From: DASZTV01 sp035548055
GTDB taxonomy: Bacteria; Actinomycetota; Actinomycetes; JAFAQI01
Direction of reading: 5' to 3'
NCBI GenBank assembly: GCA_035548055.1
Contig: DASZTL010000084.1
Location: 1-26,908, forward strand
DNA length: 26,908 nucleotides
Of the stretch, positions 15,346 through 22,916 are shown piece by piece (within the stretch, counting starts at the first letter, position 1; each line of letters starts with the position of its first letter). A model generated the notes under the pieces. That model was not told where the DNA came from and made no database searches. It worked only from the letters and a program-made list of their open reading frames with translations. Position numbers and translations under genes: made by a program.

Positions 15346-15996
15346 TTACCCCCAGCGGTCGGAGAACCCGATTGAGAAGCCGTAGCCGCACGACTCGACG
15401 GGCTGGATGCCGGCGCCGCCGTACGGGTGTGCGCCGTCCGGCACTTGGTTGAACGGCTCGTGCGGTCCATTAGCGACGGCGATATGTACCTCGCCGACGT
15501 CGATCAGCCATCGCGATGGGACCACCTCGTGTCGGCGTGAGCACAGACCGTGAGGCCCAGGTCCGTCGCGGTACTCGCCCCGGACCGTGAGACCGGCTTC
15601 GACGACTTGGCGCGGAAGTTTGCTCCCGGCTCGGGGCACGGGAGCGTCGGGTGACAGCAGGAGTCGATGCCCGAACGCGAACCGAATCGGGTGTCCCGCC
15701 CGCTTGCTGAGGATGGGTGTGATCGTTCCATGCCGGGTCAGTCGGCAGGCAGTAGCCGAGGTGTCGCGGATGACGAAGGTGCCGAAGTCGCTACCGGCAC
15801 CAAGCTGCCGGCCGACGTAAGTGACGTCCAGGCTGGCGCGCGAGCAAGCGGGGGTCAGACCGGGGGTCGGAGTAGACGCGGGAGTAGTGAACAGGCGCCG
15901 CTGGGACACGGGAATGTGGGCGGACGAGCAGGCCGAAACCGAAGTGATGAGGGCAAGCGCCGCAACCCGGGTCGGCACTCGCATGCCCTGGCTCAT
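15346..15996 (-). CDS. Secreted lipoprotein with DUF4232-like domain
   Basis: 216 residues. A signal peptide (VAALALITSVSAC) ends in a lipobox with Cys23, so the protein is likely lipid-anchored on the outer face of the membrane. A Thr/Pro linker (TTPASTPTPGLTP) leads to a beta-sandwich that starts with Cys (CSRASLDVTYVGRQLGAGSD), has FVIRDTSATACRLTRHGTIT, and ends with ESCGYGFSIG. This is the pattern of DUF4232 proteins of actinomycetes, whose function is unknown. ATG at 15996 has GGGAG about twelve bases upstream; ATG at 15984 is an alternative start. It diverges from the HTH regulator unit and converges on lepA. Its GC content is lower than that of lepA. Confidence 0.8.
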   Translation of the reverse strand: MSQGMRVPTRVAALALITSVSACSSAHIPVSQRRLFTTPASTPTPGLTPACSRASLDVTYVGRQLGAGSDFGTFVIRDTSATACRLTRHGTITPILSKRAGHPIRFAFGHRLLLSPDAPVPRAGSKLPRQVVEAGLTVRGEYRDGPGPHGLCSRRHEVVPSRWLIDVGEVHIAVANGPHEPFNQVPDGAHPYGGAGIQPVESCGYGFSIGFSDRWG

Positions 15997-16036
15997 GGTG
16001 CTTGGACGCTCCCGCGTGGGCCAAGGTTGGAATCAT

Positions 16037-16084
16037 TTGACAAGAAGTGTTTCGAAAGAGTACTTTCTAAATGGTTCTTTCGAA
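16037..16084 (+). promoter_or_regulatory. Promoter with overlapping inverted-repeat operator
   Basis: TTGACA (16037-16042), an 18-bp spacer, then TACTTT (16061-16066) form a strong promoter pointing at the small ORF and regulator. A perfect inverted repeat TTCGAAAGA (16051-16059) / TCTTTCGAA (16076-16084) flanks the -10. An inner pair GAAAG (16054-16058) and CTTTC (16063-16067) adds a closer site. This AT-rich block stands out from its surroundings. The regulator at 16222 probably binds it, giving autoregulation and perhaps control of the divergent lipoprotein gene. Confidence 0.65.
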
Positions 16085-16096
16085 TGGAGCTTGGCC

Positions 16097-16225
16097 ATGA
16101 TCAGTCCGCTTGTTGTCGAGTCCGCCCGGGCGCGCACCGTCGAGCTTCGGCGGATGGCTCGCCCCTCGGCTACCGCCAACGGCCAGCGTTCGACGTTGCG
16201 TCGCCGGGCGCTCGGGCACCGATGA
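16097..16225 (+). CDS. Small basic ORF coupled to the HTH regulator
   Basis: 42 residues: it starts MISPLVVESARARTVELRRM and ends with a basic tail RSTLRRRALGHR. GGAG lies nine bases before the ATG and the promoter at 16037 lies just upstream. The stop overlaps the regulator start as ATGA (16222-16225), so it is either a leader peptide that couples translation or a small protein in its own right. Six of its first twenty residues are charged and it has no membrane segment. I do not recognise a family. Confidence 0.55.
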   Translation: MISPLVVESARARTVELRRMARPSATANGQRSTLRRRALGHR

Positions 16226-16848
16226 CGGCGCGCACGTCGAAGCCCGAGAAGCCGCCGGCGGCGCCCGATCCGCACCGGGACGCCCGGCCGCTCACTGATC
16301 CCCGCGAGATCCGGGCAATCGCTCATCCGGTCCGCATCGCGCTTCTCGAGGCGTTGAGCCGAGAGGGTCCACTGACCTGCACGCAGGCCGCAGAGATCGT
16401 CGATGAGTCGCCGGCGAACTGCTCGTTCCATCTGCGAACGCTGGCGAAGTACGGCTTTGTCGAGGAGGCAGAGGGCGGATCGGGCCGACAGCGGCCGTGG
16501 CGGCGGGTCTCGCTCGGCCAGTCGCTCGAGCTGACCGAAGGTGGCGAGGCAGGTGTCGCGGCGCAGGCGTTCGCGCATCTCGCCCACAGTCGGACGTTCG
16601 ACCGGGTCAGCAACTACGTGAACACTGCGCCGTCGTACCCGAAGGAGTGGAACGACGCGGCGATCATGGCGGACTGGCTGGTCTACCTCACCCCCGAGGA
16701 GCTGGCCGAGGTCCGCGACGCGATGCTCGAGCAGATGAGCAGGTTCCGGCCCCGCACCGCCGACAAGTCGTTGCGGCCCGAGGGATCCCGCGCCGTCCAG
16801 CTCGCGGCTTTCGGATTCCCGCTTCCGCCGACCGCATCCGGCAACTGA
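16222..16848 (+). CDS. ArsR-like winged-helix transcriptional regulator
   Basis: 208 residues. After a Pro/Lys-rich lead, a winged-helix domain (about 24-96) reads LTDPREIRAIAHPVRIALLE, CTQAAEIVDESPANCSFHLR, LAKYGFVEEAEG. This is the HTH_20/ArsR-type fold that binds inverted repeats as a dimer. The C-terminal half (about 105-208) has helices LSAQAFAHLA-like and NDAAIMADWLVYLTPEEL, probably for dimerisation or ligand sensing. There is no Cys cluster for metals. ATG at 16222 gives an ATGA overlap with the small ORF and fits the start of the conserved region. The GAAAG/CTTTC operator upstream suggests autoregulation. Related regulators often sit next to an MFS transporter; none is present here. 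Confidence 0.85.
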   Translation: MTARTSKPEKPPAAPDPHRDARPLTDPREIRAIAHPVRIALLEALSREGPLTCTQAAEIVDESPANCSFHLRTLAKYGFVEEAEGGSGRQRPWRRVSLGQSLELTEGGEAGVAAQAFAHLAHSRTFDRVSNYVNTAPSYPKEWNDAAIMADWLVYLTPEELAEVRDAMLEQMSRFRPRTADKSLRPEGSRAVQLAAFGFPLPPTASGN

Positions 16849-16866
16849 GTCGAGCAGACTGGATGG

Positions 16867-18087
16867 GTGCCGTCTCAGCTGCCCGCCGGTGAGCCGGTGC
16901 CACCGGATGGCACCTTGCCGGAGTCGGCGCTGGTCTCGGCCGGAAGGACGCCGTTCGGCGTCTACGTGCACGTCCCGTTCTGTGCCAGCCGTTGCGGCTA
17001 CTGCGACTTCAACACCTACACCGCGACCGAGCTCGGCGGCGGTGCCTCTCAGGATGAGTACGCCGCCACGGCGGCTGCCGAGCTCGAGCTCGCCGTAAAG
17101 GTGCTCGGCGGGCGGCCCGGCGCCCAGTCCGTGTTCTTCGGTGGCGGCACGCCGACCTTGCTTCCGGCTGCCGATCTCATCGGCCTGCTGCGCCGCGTCG
17201 GCGACACCCTTGGCCTGAACCCCGGCGCGGAGGTCACCACCGAGGCGAACCCGGAGTCCGTGACCCCCGAGTCACTCGCGCAGCTACGCGCCGGCGGGTT
17301 CACCAGGATCAGCTTCGGCATGCAGTCGGCTCGCCGGCACGTGCTGGCAGTTCTTGACCGGGTGCACAGTCCGGGCCGAGCCGAGGCCGCAGTTGCCGAA
17401 GCACGAGCCGCGGGCTTCGAGCACGTCAACGTCGACTTGATCTACGGAACGCCGGGCGAGACCGACTCGGACTGGCGCGCCTCGCTCGATGCTGCCGTCG
17501 CAACCGGCGCCGACCATGTTTCGGCGTACTCGTTGATCGTCGAGCCCGGAACCCGGCTCGCGAATCGGGTTGTGCACGGCGAGCTGTCGGCACCTGACGA
17601 CGACGTGCTGGCGGACCGATACGCGATCGCGGAAGAGGTGCTCGGTGCTGCGGGATTCGAGTGGTACGAGGTCTCGAACTGGGCGCGCAGCCGCGACGCG
17701 AGGTCGGAGCACAACCTTCTGTACTGGACCGGCGCCAACTGGTGGGGAATCGGTCCCGGCGCGCACAGCCACGTCGGCGGTGTGCGGTGGTGGAACGTCA
17801 AGCACCCGCGGGAGTACGCCGCCCGACTCGCGGTGTCGCACTCACCCGCCGCAGCACGAGAGGTGCTCACTCCCGACGACAAGCGAGTCGAGCGTGTGAT
17901 GCTCGCGATCCGGCTCCGCGACGGGTTGCCGCTGTCGGACCTCGACGACGCGGGCCGGACCGCGGCGGTGCAGGCGAGTGCGGACGGCCTGCTCGAGCCG
18001 GCACCACTGGCGCAAGGACGTGCGGTGCTGTCGTTCCGTGGGCGGTTGCTCGCTGACGCAGTGGTCCGTGCGATGGTCGGCTCGTGA
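16867..18087 (+). CDS. hemW: Radical SAM haem chaperone HemW
   Basis: 406 residues, radical SAM family. The [4Fe-4S] cluster motif is C39-x3-C43-x2-C46 (PFCASRCGYCDFNTY), with CDF rather than the HemN pattern. SAM-binding GGGTPTLL, TTEANPESVT, the RISFGMQS motif and NVDLIYGTPGE follow, and then the HemW C-terminal region (HNLLYWTGANWWGIGPGAHS). HemW binds haem and delivers it to respiratory enzymes; it is not a coproporphyrinogen oxidase. The start is GTG at 16867 without a ribosome-binding site; CAGACT six bases upstream may be a leaderless -10. The stop overlaps the GH5 gene by GTGA. lepA-hemW is the usual order; two accessory genes and a small ORF intervene here. Confidence 0.96.
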   Translation: MPSQLPAGEPVPPDGTLPESALVSAGRTPFGVYVHVPFCASRCGYCDFNTYTATELGGGASQDEYAATAAAELELAVKVLGGRPGAQSVFFGGGTPTLLPAADLIGLLRRVGDTLGLNPGAEVTTEANPESVTPESLAQLRAGGFTRISFGMQSARRHVLAVLDRVHSPGRAEAAVAEARAAGFEHVNVDLIYGTPGETDSDWRASLDAAVATGADHVSAYSLIVEPGTRLANRVVHGELSAPDDDVLADRYAIAEEVLGAAGFEWYEVSNWARSRDARSEHNLLYWTGANWWGIGPGAHSHVGGVRWWNVKHPREYAARLAVSHSPAAAREVLTPDDKRVERVMLAIRLRDGLPLSDLDDAGRTAAVQASADGLLEPAPLAQGRAVLSFRGRLLADAVVRAMVGS

Positions 18088-19712
18088 GGAAGATCGCCAC
18101 CGCGCTGGGCGTCGTTGCGGCGGTCGCGCTTTCCACGATGACGATCAGCGTCGCCGAGGCGAGCAGTGCCTCATCGCGCCCGCCCTCGTACGCCGCGACG
18201 GGCGCGCGTCCTGTGACGTTCCTGCGCGTCGGTCCGGTCGGCAGCGACGGGCTGAAGCAGATCGTCGATGCGCACGGCCGCTCGGTGTTGTTGCGCGGCG
18301 TCAACATCGACGGGCTCGTCGACTACTGGAAGCCATCGCTTCGCCCGCCGTACCCGAACCACCCTGCGGCGTACCGACACCATGCGTGCCCCCCGGACGA
18401 CCGTCACGTCGAGGGCGTGCCGATCTGCTGGTTCGACCTGCCGCAGATGCGGCGCCTCGGCTACGACAACATCCGCCTCAACGTCTCGTGGTCGCTGCTG
18501 GAGCCCCGTCCCGGCCACATCGACCACCGCTACATCGCGCGGATCGCGCAGGTGGTCCGCTGGGCGAAGCGTCAGGGCATCTGGACGACGATCGACATGC
18601 ACCAGGACGCGTGGAGCAAGTACGTCTTCACCCGACCGGGTGCGAAGTGCCCACCGCCGTTCGGGCCGACAGTCGGGTACGACGGCGCGCCGAAGTGGGC
18701 GACCACCTCGCCGTTGCCGGCCTGCACGGTCGACAACATCCGCGAGCTCGACCTCGCGGTGATCGGCAATGCACAGGCGTTCTGGTCCGATCTGCCGGCG
18801 CCCGACGGCGTCGGGCTGCAGGAGCACTACGCCCATGTGCTCGCCGTCCTCGCCAAGCGCTTCGGGCACGAGCCGGCGGTGGCGGGCTACGACCTGATGA
18901 ACGAGCCGGAGCCGGGCATCCTGCCTGAGCTCGACAACACCGCGGAGATGATGCCGTTCTACGCAAAGGTCGCGCGCACGATTCTCGCGAAGGTGCCGCG
19001 CTTCCGTCAGCTGTTGTTCTTCGAACCCGGTGTCGAGCGCAACACGACCGCGCAACGCGCGGTCTTCACCCCGTGGTCGTCGGTGTCGTCCTACCCCAAC
19101 GCGGTGTACGCGCCGCACGTCTACACGGACGTCTTCACCCTCGGAGCGGTGGCGGGAACGCCGGAGATCGCGACCTTCGAGTCCGACTACGCGGCGGCGG
19201 TCGGCGATGCGAAGGCGCTCGGCCTGCCGCTGTGGGTGGGGGAGTACGGCGGCTCACCGAAGGGCGACAAGACCGTGCTCGCACAGCATTACGCCGAGCA
19301 GGAGAAGCTCCGGATCGGCGGCACGATGTGGCTGTGGAAGGAGAACGCGAACGACACCGCGCCCGACACGTTCTGGGGGATCTACGGTCCGCCGTTCTGG
19401 GGCAAGCAGGTCCGCGGAGTGGCCCAGCCGAAGCGAGTCCACCGCACCTCGCGGGTGTATCCGGTGCTGACAGCCGGCACCCTGCTCATTGCGATCAGCA
19501 ACCCGTTCGCAGGTACCGCGGAGCTCGTCGCGACCTCGCGTCGGGTCGCCTCCGGCGATCGGTCGCGCGCGACGCTGGTGGAGGTTCCTGCGGTGTTCCA
19601 CGGGCGTATCGCGGTCAGCGGTGCGCACTACGACGTCGTACGACGGGGAGCGGACCGCGAGGTCTGGCTGTACCCAACGGGTGGAAAATACTCGCTGGCG
19701 GTGGGTTCGTGA
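18084..19712 (+). CDS. Secreted GH5 glycoside hydrolase, endoglycoceramidase-like
   Basis: 542 residues. A Sec signal peptide (MRKIATALGVVAAVALSTMT ... AEASS) is followed by a GH5 TIM barrel from about residue 45 (LLRGVNIDGLVDYWKP). Motifs are NIRLNVSWSLLEP, DMHQD (171-175), GYDLMNEPEPG with Glu274 as likely acid/base, and WVGEYGGSP with Glu387 as nucleophile. This set, especially DMHQD and the NEP loop, is that of endoglycosylceramidases, which release the oligosaccharide from glycosphingolipids; other beta-glycosidases are possible. A C-terminal beta domain of about 90 residues follows (YPVLTAGTLLIAISNPFAGT). The GTG start overlaps the hemW stop (GTGA), an unusual partner. The stop lies inside the palindrome at 19704-19753. 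Confidence 0.88.
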   Translation: MRKIATALGVVAAVALSTMTISVAEASSASSRPPSYAATGARPVTFLRVGPVGSDGLKQIVDAHGRSVLLRGVNIDGLVDYWKPSLRPPYPNHPAAYRHHACPPDDRHVEGVPICWFDLPQMRRLGYDNIRLNVSWSLLEPRPGHIDHRYIARIAQVVRWAKRQGIWTTIDMHQDAWSKYVFTRPGAKCPPPFGPTVGYDGAPKWATTSPLPACTVDNIRELDLAVIGNAQAFWSDLPAPDGVGLQEHYAHVLAVLAKRFGHEPAVAGYDLMNEPEPGILPELDNTAEMMPFYAKVARTILAKVPRFRQLLFFEPGVERNTTAQRAVFTPWSSVSSYPNAVYAPHVYTDVFTLGAVAGTPEIATFESDYAAAVGDAKALGLPLWVGEYGGSPKGDKTVLAQHYAEQEKLRIGGTMWLWKENANDTAPDTFWGIYGPPFWGKQVRGVAQPKRVHRTSRVYPVLTAGTLLIAISNPFAGTAELVATSRRVASGDRSRATLVEVPAVFHGRIAVSGAHYDVVRRGADREVWLYPTGGKYSLAVGS

Positions 19713-19753
19713 AGGGCCTGCAGTAGCCCGCTACCGCAGACCCTTCACAAACC
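19704..19753. terminator. 50-bp palindromic element, copy B (bidirectional terminator)
   Basis: A 24-base arm, a two-base loop and a 24-base arm with 21 paired positions. In the minus-strand RNA the other three become G-U wobbles, giving an unbroken hairpin. The stop codons of both converging genes lie inside it (TGA 19710-19712; TAG 19733-19731). The ends GGTTCGTG and CTTCACAAACC match copy A. There is no T run, so termination would be by hairpin alone. Confidence 0.75.
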
Positions 19754-21308
19754 GAAGGACCTCGTTCGCGGCGCGCTCTCCGGAGCGGACCGCGCCGTCC
19801 ATGTAGCCGGTCCAGACTGTTGCGGTCTCGGTGCCCGCCCAGTGGATCCGGCCGACCGGCTCACGAAGCGCGCGACCGAAGTCGGTCCATCCGCCCGGAC
19901 CGAAGTAACCCGCGTAGCAGCCGCGCGTCCACTGCTCGTCGGCCCACGACTTCTCGACATACTTCACGACGTTGCGGGCTTTGGGTCCGTAGTAGCGGGC
20001 GAAGCTTTCGATCACGCCCCGACGCCGTTCCTCGTGCGTCGCGGTGAGCGCGCGCCGACCTTCGGAGCCTTCGATGAAGCCCATCAGAACGCCGGGCCCG
20101 CGACGCAATGTCGCGTCGGGCGGTGAGTTGTCGAACGTGAGCCGCACCGGACCCGTGTCGGAGGTCACCTGGCCGGCCAGCCCGTCGGCTCGCCAGAACG
20201 GCTCGTCGTACACGCACTGCACCTTGATCACCGTGCCCATCGGCATGCGTTGCGTGAGCTGGTCACGTAACGCCGGCATTGCCGGTCGGTAGTCGATCCG
20301 GCCGGCCAGGGTCGGCGGGATCGCGACGATCACCCGCTGCGCGCTGACTTCGAACCGGTCGCCGCTGACCTTCACCCCATGCGCAGTCTGCTCGATCCGG
20401 TGGACCGGTGATGACAGCCGCAGTCGGTCGCCGAACGGCTTGGCGGCGCGCAGCGCGATCAGCTGTGACCCGCCGTGCAGCCGGTACATCTGCGCGCCCC
20501 GGTCGGTGTTGACGAGCGACCCGAAGCTGCCCGCCGCATGTGTGTAGAACAAGGCGTGAAGCATCGAGATGTCACGCGGCTCGGCCGAGAAGACCGATTC
20601 GATCGCGAGCTCGACCAGCTGCCGTCCGTCCTTCGTCACGAGTCCGGCAAACGGCTGACCGGCGAACGAGTCGCCGTGGTCCATCCAGGACTGCACGGTC
20701 ATCGAGTCCCACTCGGCCGCGTTCGGGGCATGCCATGGCGCCTCGAGCGGCACGGTGACGCACCGCCGGTCGATCGCGAGGATGGCCTCGGCGGCTTCGA
20801 CTGCGCCGGTGGGTGTGTCTAGCGGGATCCTTCCGGAGTACGTCGCGGTGGTGCCGTTCCGGTAGTCGATGTACTTGCCCGTGTTGTACGTCGGGTAGCG
20901 CGCGACGCCGACCGCCTTGGCGAGCCGCCAGATGTGACTCTGACCAGTGACCGGGTCATCCGTGGGGAAGTTGGCCGGGTCCGACAGTCCCAGACCGGGA
21001 AGGTTCTTGTCCGGGCCCAGCCATTGGCCACCCACCTCGACGATGTGGTGCGAGTCGATCGGGTGGTTGAGCGTGCGCCCGCCCACCCGCGCCCGTGCTT
21101 CGAGCACGACGACATCGATGCCGTGCGCACGCAGATGACGCGCTGCGCTGATCCCGGCCAAGCCGGCACCGACCACGACGACCTGGGCTTTCGACGTTCC
21201 GCGGGCGGGTGTCGAGGCGGCTGCCTCGTCGGCCGACCACGGCAACAGCGAGGCGGCGGCGCCGAGTGCGCTTCCGGCGAGGAGGTCGCGGCGGCTGACG
21301 CTCGTCAT
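19731..21308 (-). CDS. Tat-exported flavin monoamine oxidase family protein
   Basis: 525 residues. The twin-arginine signal (SRRDLLAGSALGAAASLLPW) suggests export in folded form with its flavin. The FAD-binding site GAGLAGISAARHLRAHG (47 onward), then VLEARARVGGRTL, is followed by GGQWLGP, the substrate domain, and the C-terminal FAD motif GRIHWAGTETATVWTGYMDG with GAVRSGERAANEV. This places it with monoamine/putrescine-type oxidases, which turn an amine into an aldehyde plus ammonia and hydrogen peroxide. ATG at 21308 overlaps the stop of the upstream gene (ATGA), so the two are coupled. A longer frame to 21824 is antisense of that gene. The substrate is unknown. Confidence 0.9.
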   Translation of the reverse strand: MTSVSRRDLLAGSALGAAASLLPWSADEAAASTPARGTSKAQVVVVGAGLAGISAARHLRAHGIDVVVLEARARVGGRTLNHPIDSHHIVEVGGQWLGPDKNLPGLGLSDPANFPTDDPVTGQSHIWRLAKAVGVARYPTYNTGKYIDYRNGTTATYSGRIPLDTPTGAVEAAEAILAIDRRCVTVPLEAPWHAPNAAEWDSMTVQSWMDHGDSFAGQPFAGLVTKDGRQLVELAIESVFSAEPRDISMLHALFYTHAAGSFGSLVNTDRGAQMYRLHGGSQLIALRAAKPFGDRLRLSSPVHRIEQTAHGVKVSGDRFEVSAQRVIVAIPPTLAGRIDYRPAMPALRDQLTQRMPMGTVIKVQCVYDEPFWRADGLAGQVTSDTGPVRLTFDNSPPDATLRRGPGVLMGFIEGSEGRRALTATHEERRRGVIESFARYYGPKARNVVKYVEKSWADEQWTRGCYAGYFGPGGWTDFGRALREPVGRIHWAGTETATVWTGYMDGAVRSGERAANEVLRFVKGLR

Positions 21309-22819
21309 CGATGGTGACCTTTCGCCCTGGTGAGGTCGGCGTAGACCGCCGTCTCGAGATAGCCGTTCTCCTGCAGCGAGCCCGACCGGGCGGCGAGTCT
21401 CGCACTCTCGGCGCGAAGCGCCGCGCGGGAGCCGTCCCGGCCGATCCACGGGGAAAGTGCGAGGTACTGCGGCTTGCCACCGGCATACACCTTGGCGGCT
21501 GCTGGATCGCCGTCGGCAGCGTCGAGGTGCCCGTTGCCGACGTAGTGGCGCAGTCGCCCGTGGTGACCGCGCCCGAGTATTGCGGACTGCCCGTCGAAGT
21601 CGAGGTCGAGCAGGTTGCCGACCAGCATCGGGTTCACGGCGTAGCGAAATCGAACCGTCGGATCGGCGACCGCCCGCCAAGCCGAGCCCATCCACTCCAG
21701 CGGCTGCCAGTAGCCGCCGCCACCGTTCGCGGCCCAGCGTCCCGGGTTGGCCTCGGCTTGGATCACGGTGTCGACGCCGAGCGCGTCCATGCACGCCATG
21801 TAGGTGACAACGAGATCTCGGCACGGGTGGAAGTGCGCGGGCCGGCGGCCGAACGGGTACCCGTACGCGAAGGCCGGCAGGCTGGTCGCAAATCCCAGTC
21901 GGTGTCCGGCGACGACGTAGCCGGCGGCGTTCCGGCGCGCGGCGGGCCCGCTCGACGGCCCCTGGTCGAGGCCGAGGATCGTCGATTCCAGATCCGTCAG
22001 TGGGACCTTCGTGTTGCGGAACAGCAGGTTGCGAGCGCCGTTCGGCGCCTGCGGATGGATGTCGTGCGGGCCCCAGAGGAACGTCGTGTTGAACACCTTC
22101 GCGCTCGTCGCGACGTACGCCGTGTGGAGACCCGGGATCGACGGGTCGCCGAAGGTGCGCACCAGCAGCGGATCGTGCGTCTCGCGGTAGCGGGACTCGT
22201 TGTTGGAGGCGACCACGTAGATGCCGAACCGCTTCGCCAGCCCGGAGAAGGTCAGGTCGAAGGCGCGGACGAAGGTGTCCGTGGCGGCGACGAGCACCTC
22301 CTTGCGAGGGTCGATCGGGCCGAGCATCGCCTGGTACGCCGCAACCTGTGGCGCGTACGCCGCGTTCAGCTCGCCCAGTGCGACTGCGGCACCCACCGGC
22401 TCGCTGTCACCGGCGGGCGCGCGAAGCGGGCTTGCCGCCTGCGCTCGGACGAGCGTCCCGCGTGCGCCGGTGGCGACCGTCATCAGCCCGATGTCCTCGT
22501 TGAAGACGGCGAGCATCGGCTCACCCGGCCGCCGGAGCGGCACGACGAACTCCTTCACCAAGCAAGTCATCGCACGCCGAAAGGACGCGTAGCTGACGAC
22601 GTTGTCGACCTGTTGGTCGTATTGGATCCCGACGACGCGCAGGTCGCCGTGCGGTGAGGTGTGACCTGTCGCGGGGGCGTAGTGCGACGGCCGGAGCGAC
22701 TGACACTCGTGGTCTGTCATGGCCCGTGGGGCTGCGGCGCGTGCCGCCGTCGCCGTGCCGCCCACGGTGGCGAGCGCGCAGACGGCGAGCGCCGCGGCGG
22801 CCAGCCTTCGAAGCCCCAC
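21305..22819 (-). CDS. Exported nitrilase-fold (carbon-nitrogen hydrolase-like) protein
   Basis: 504 residues. A Sec signal peptide (1-30, GLRRLAAAALAVCALATVGG) is followed by a nitrilase-like fold: DLRVVGIQYDQQVDN, MLAVFNEDIGL with Glu108 in the place of the catalytic Glu, GIYVVASNNES, RNTKVPLTDLES with Lys271 as the likely catalytic Lys, HRLGFATSLPAFAYG, and VDTVIQAEANPGRWA. In the usual pattern the nucleophile Cys follows the GV(A)I step; here my hand alignment puts Ser313 there. The enzyme may be inactive on amides, use Ser, or be misaligned. The start is GTG at 22819, without a clear ribosome-binding site. It is translationally coupled to the amine oxidase and divergent from hrcA. Confidence 0.6.
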   Translation of the reverse strand: MGLRRLAAAALAVCALATVGGTATAARAAAPRAMTDHECQSLRPSHYAPATGHTSPHGDLRVVGIQYDQQVDNVVSYASFRRAMTCLVKEFVVPLRRPGEPMLAVFNEDIGLMTVATGARGTLVRAQAASPLRAPAGDSEPVGAAVALGELNAAYAPQVAAYQAMLGPIDPRKEVLVAATDTFVRAFDLTFSGLAKRFGIYVVASNNESRYRETHDPLLVRTFGDPSIPGLHTAYVATSAKVFNTTFLWGPHDIHPQAPNGARNLLFRNTKVPLTDLESTILGLDQGPSSGPAARRNAAGYVVAGHRLGFATSLPAFAYGYPFGRRPAHFHPCRDLVVTYMACMDALGVDTVIQAEANPGRWAANGGGGYWQPLEWMGSAWRAVADPTVRFRYAVNPMLVGNLLDLDFDGQSAILGRGHHGRLRHYVGNGHLDAADGDPAAAKVYAGGKPQYLALSPWIGRDGSRAALRAESARLAARSGSLQENGYLETAVYADLTRAKGHHR

Positions 22820-22862
22820 CCCGCAGCGTTCGCGGTATCTCGCCGCGGCTCCTGCCGGTTGT

Positions 22863-22868
22863 TAGACT
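22863..22868 (+). promoter_or_regulatory. Putative hrcA -10
   Basis: TAGACT fits TANNNT and lies at the left edge of CIRCE, so a repressor bound there would cover the transcription start. No good -35 is seen. Confidence 0.45.
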
Positions 22869-22894
22869 TGGCACTCGGACGCGGGGAGTGCCAG
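22868..22894 (+). promoter_or_regulatory. CIRCE operator for HrcA
   Basis: TTGGCACTC, nine bases, GAGTGCCAG. This is the CIRCE inverted repeat (consensus TTAGCACTC-N9-GAGTGCTAA) with one change in the left arm and two in the right, and the correct 9-bp spacer. HrcA binds it and represses until heat stress, so hrcA-dnaJ is autoregulated. AGGAGG for hrcA follows at 22902-22907. Confidence 0.95.
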
Positions 22895-22916
22895 TCGGGC
22901 GAGGAGGTGCGCGGCG

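Noticed and set aside
15667..16221. N-terminal extension of the HTH regulator
   Set aside because: It would run through the lipoprotein gene's antisense strand and the promoter region.
21309..21824. N-terminal extension of the amine oxidase
   Set aside because: It lies inside the nitrilase-like gene in another frame; the Tat signal at 21308 marks the start.
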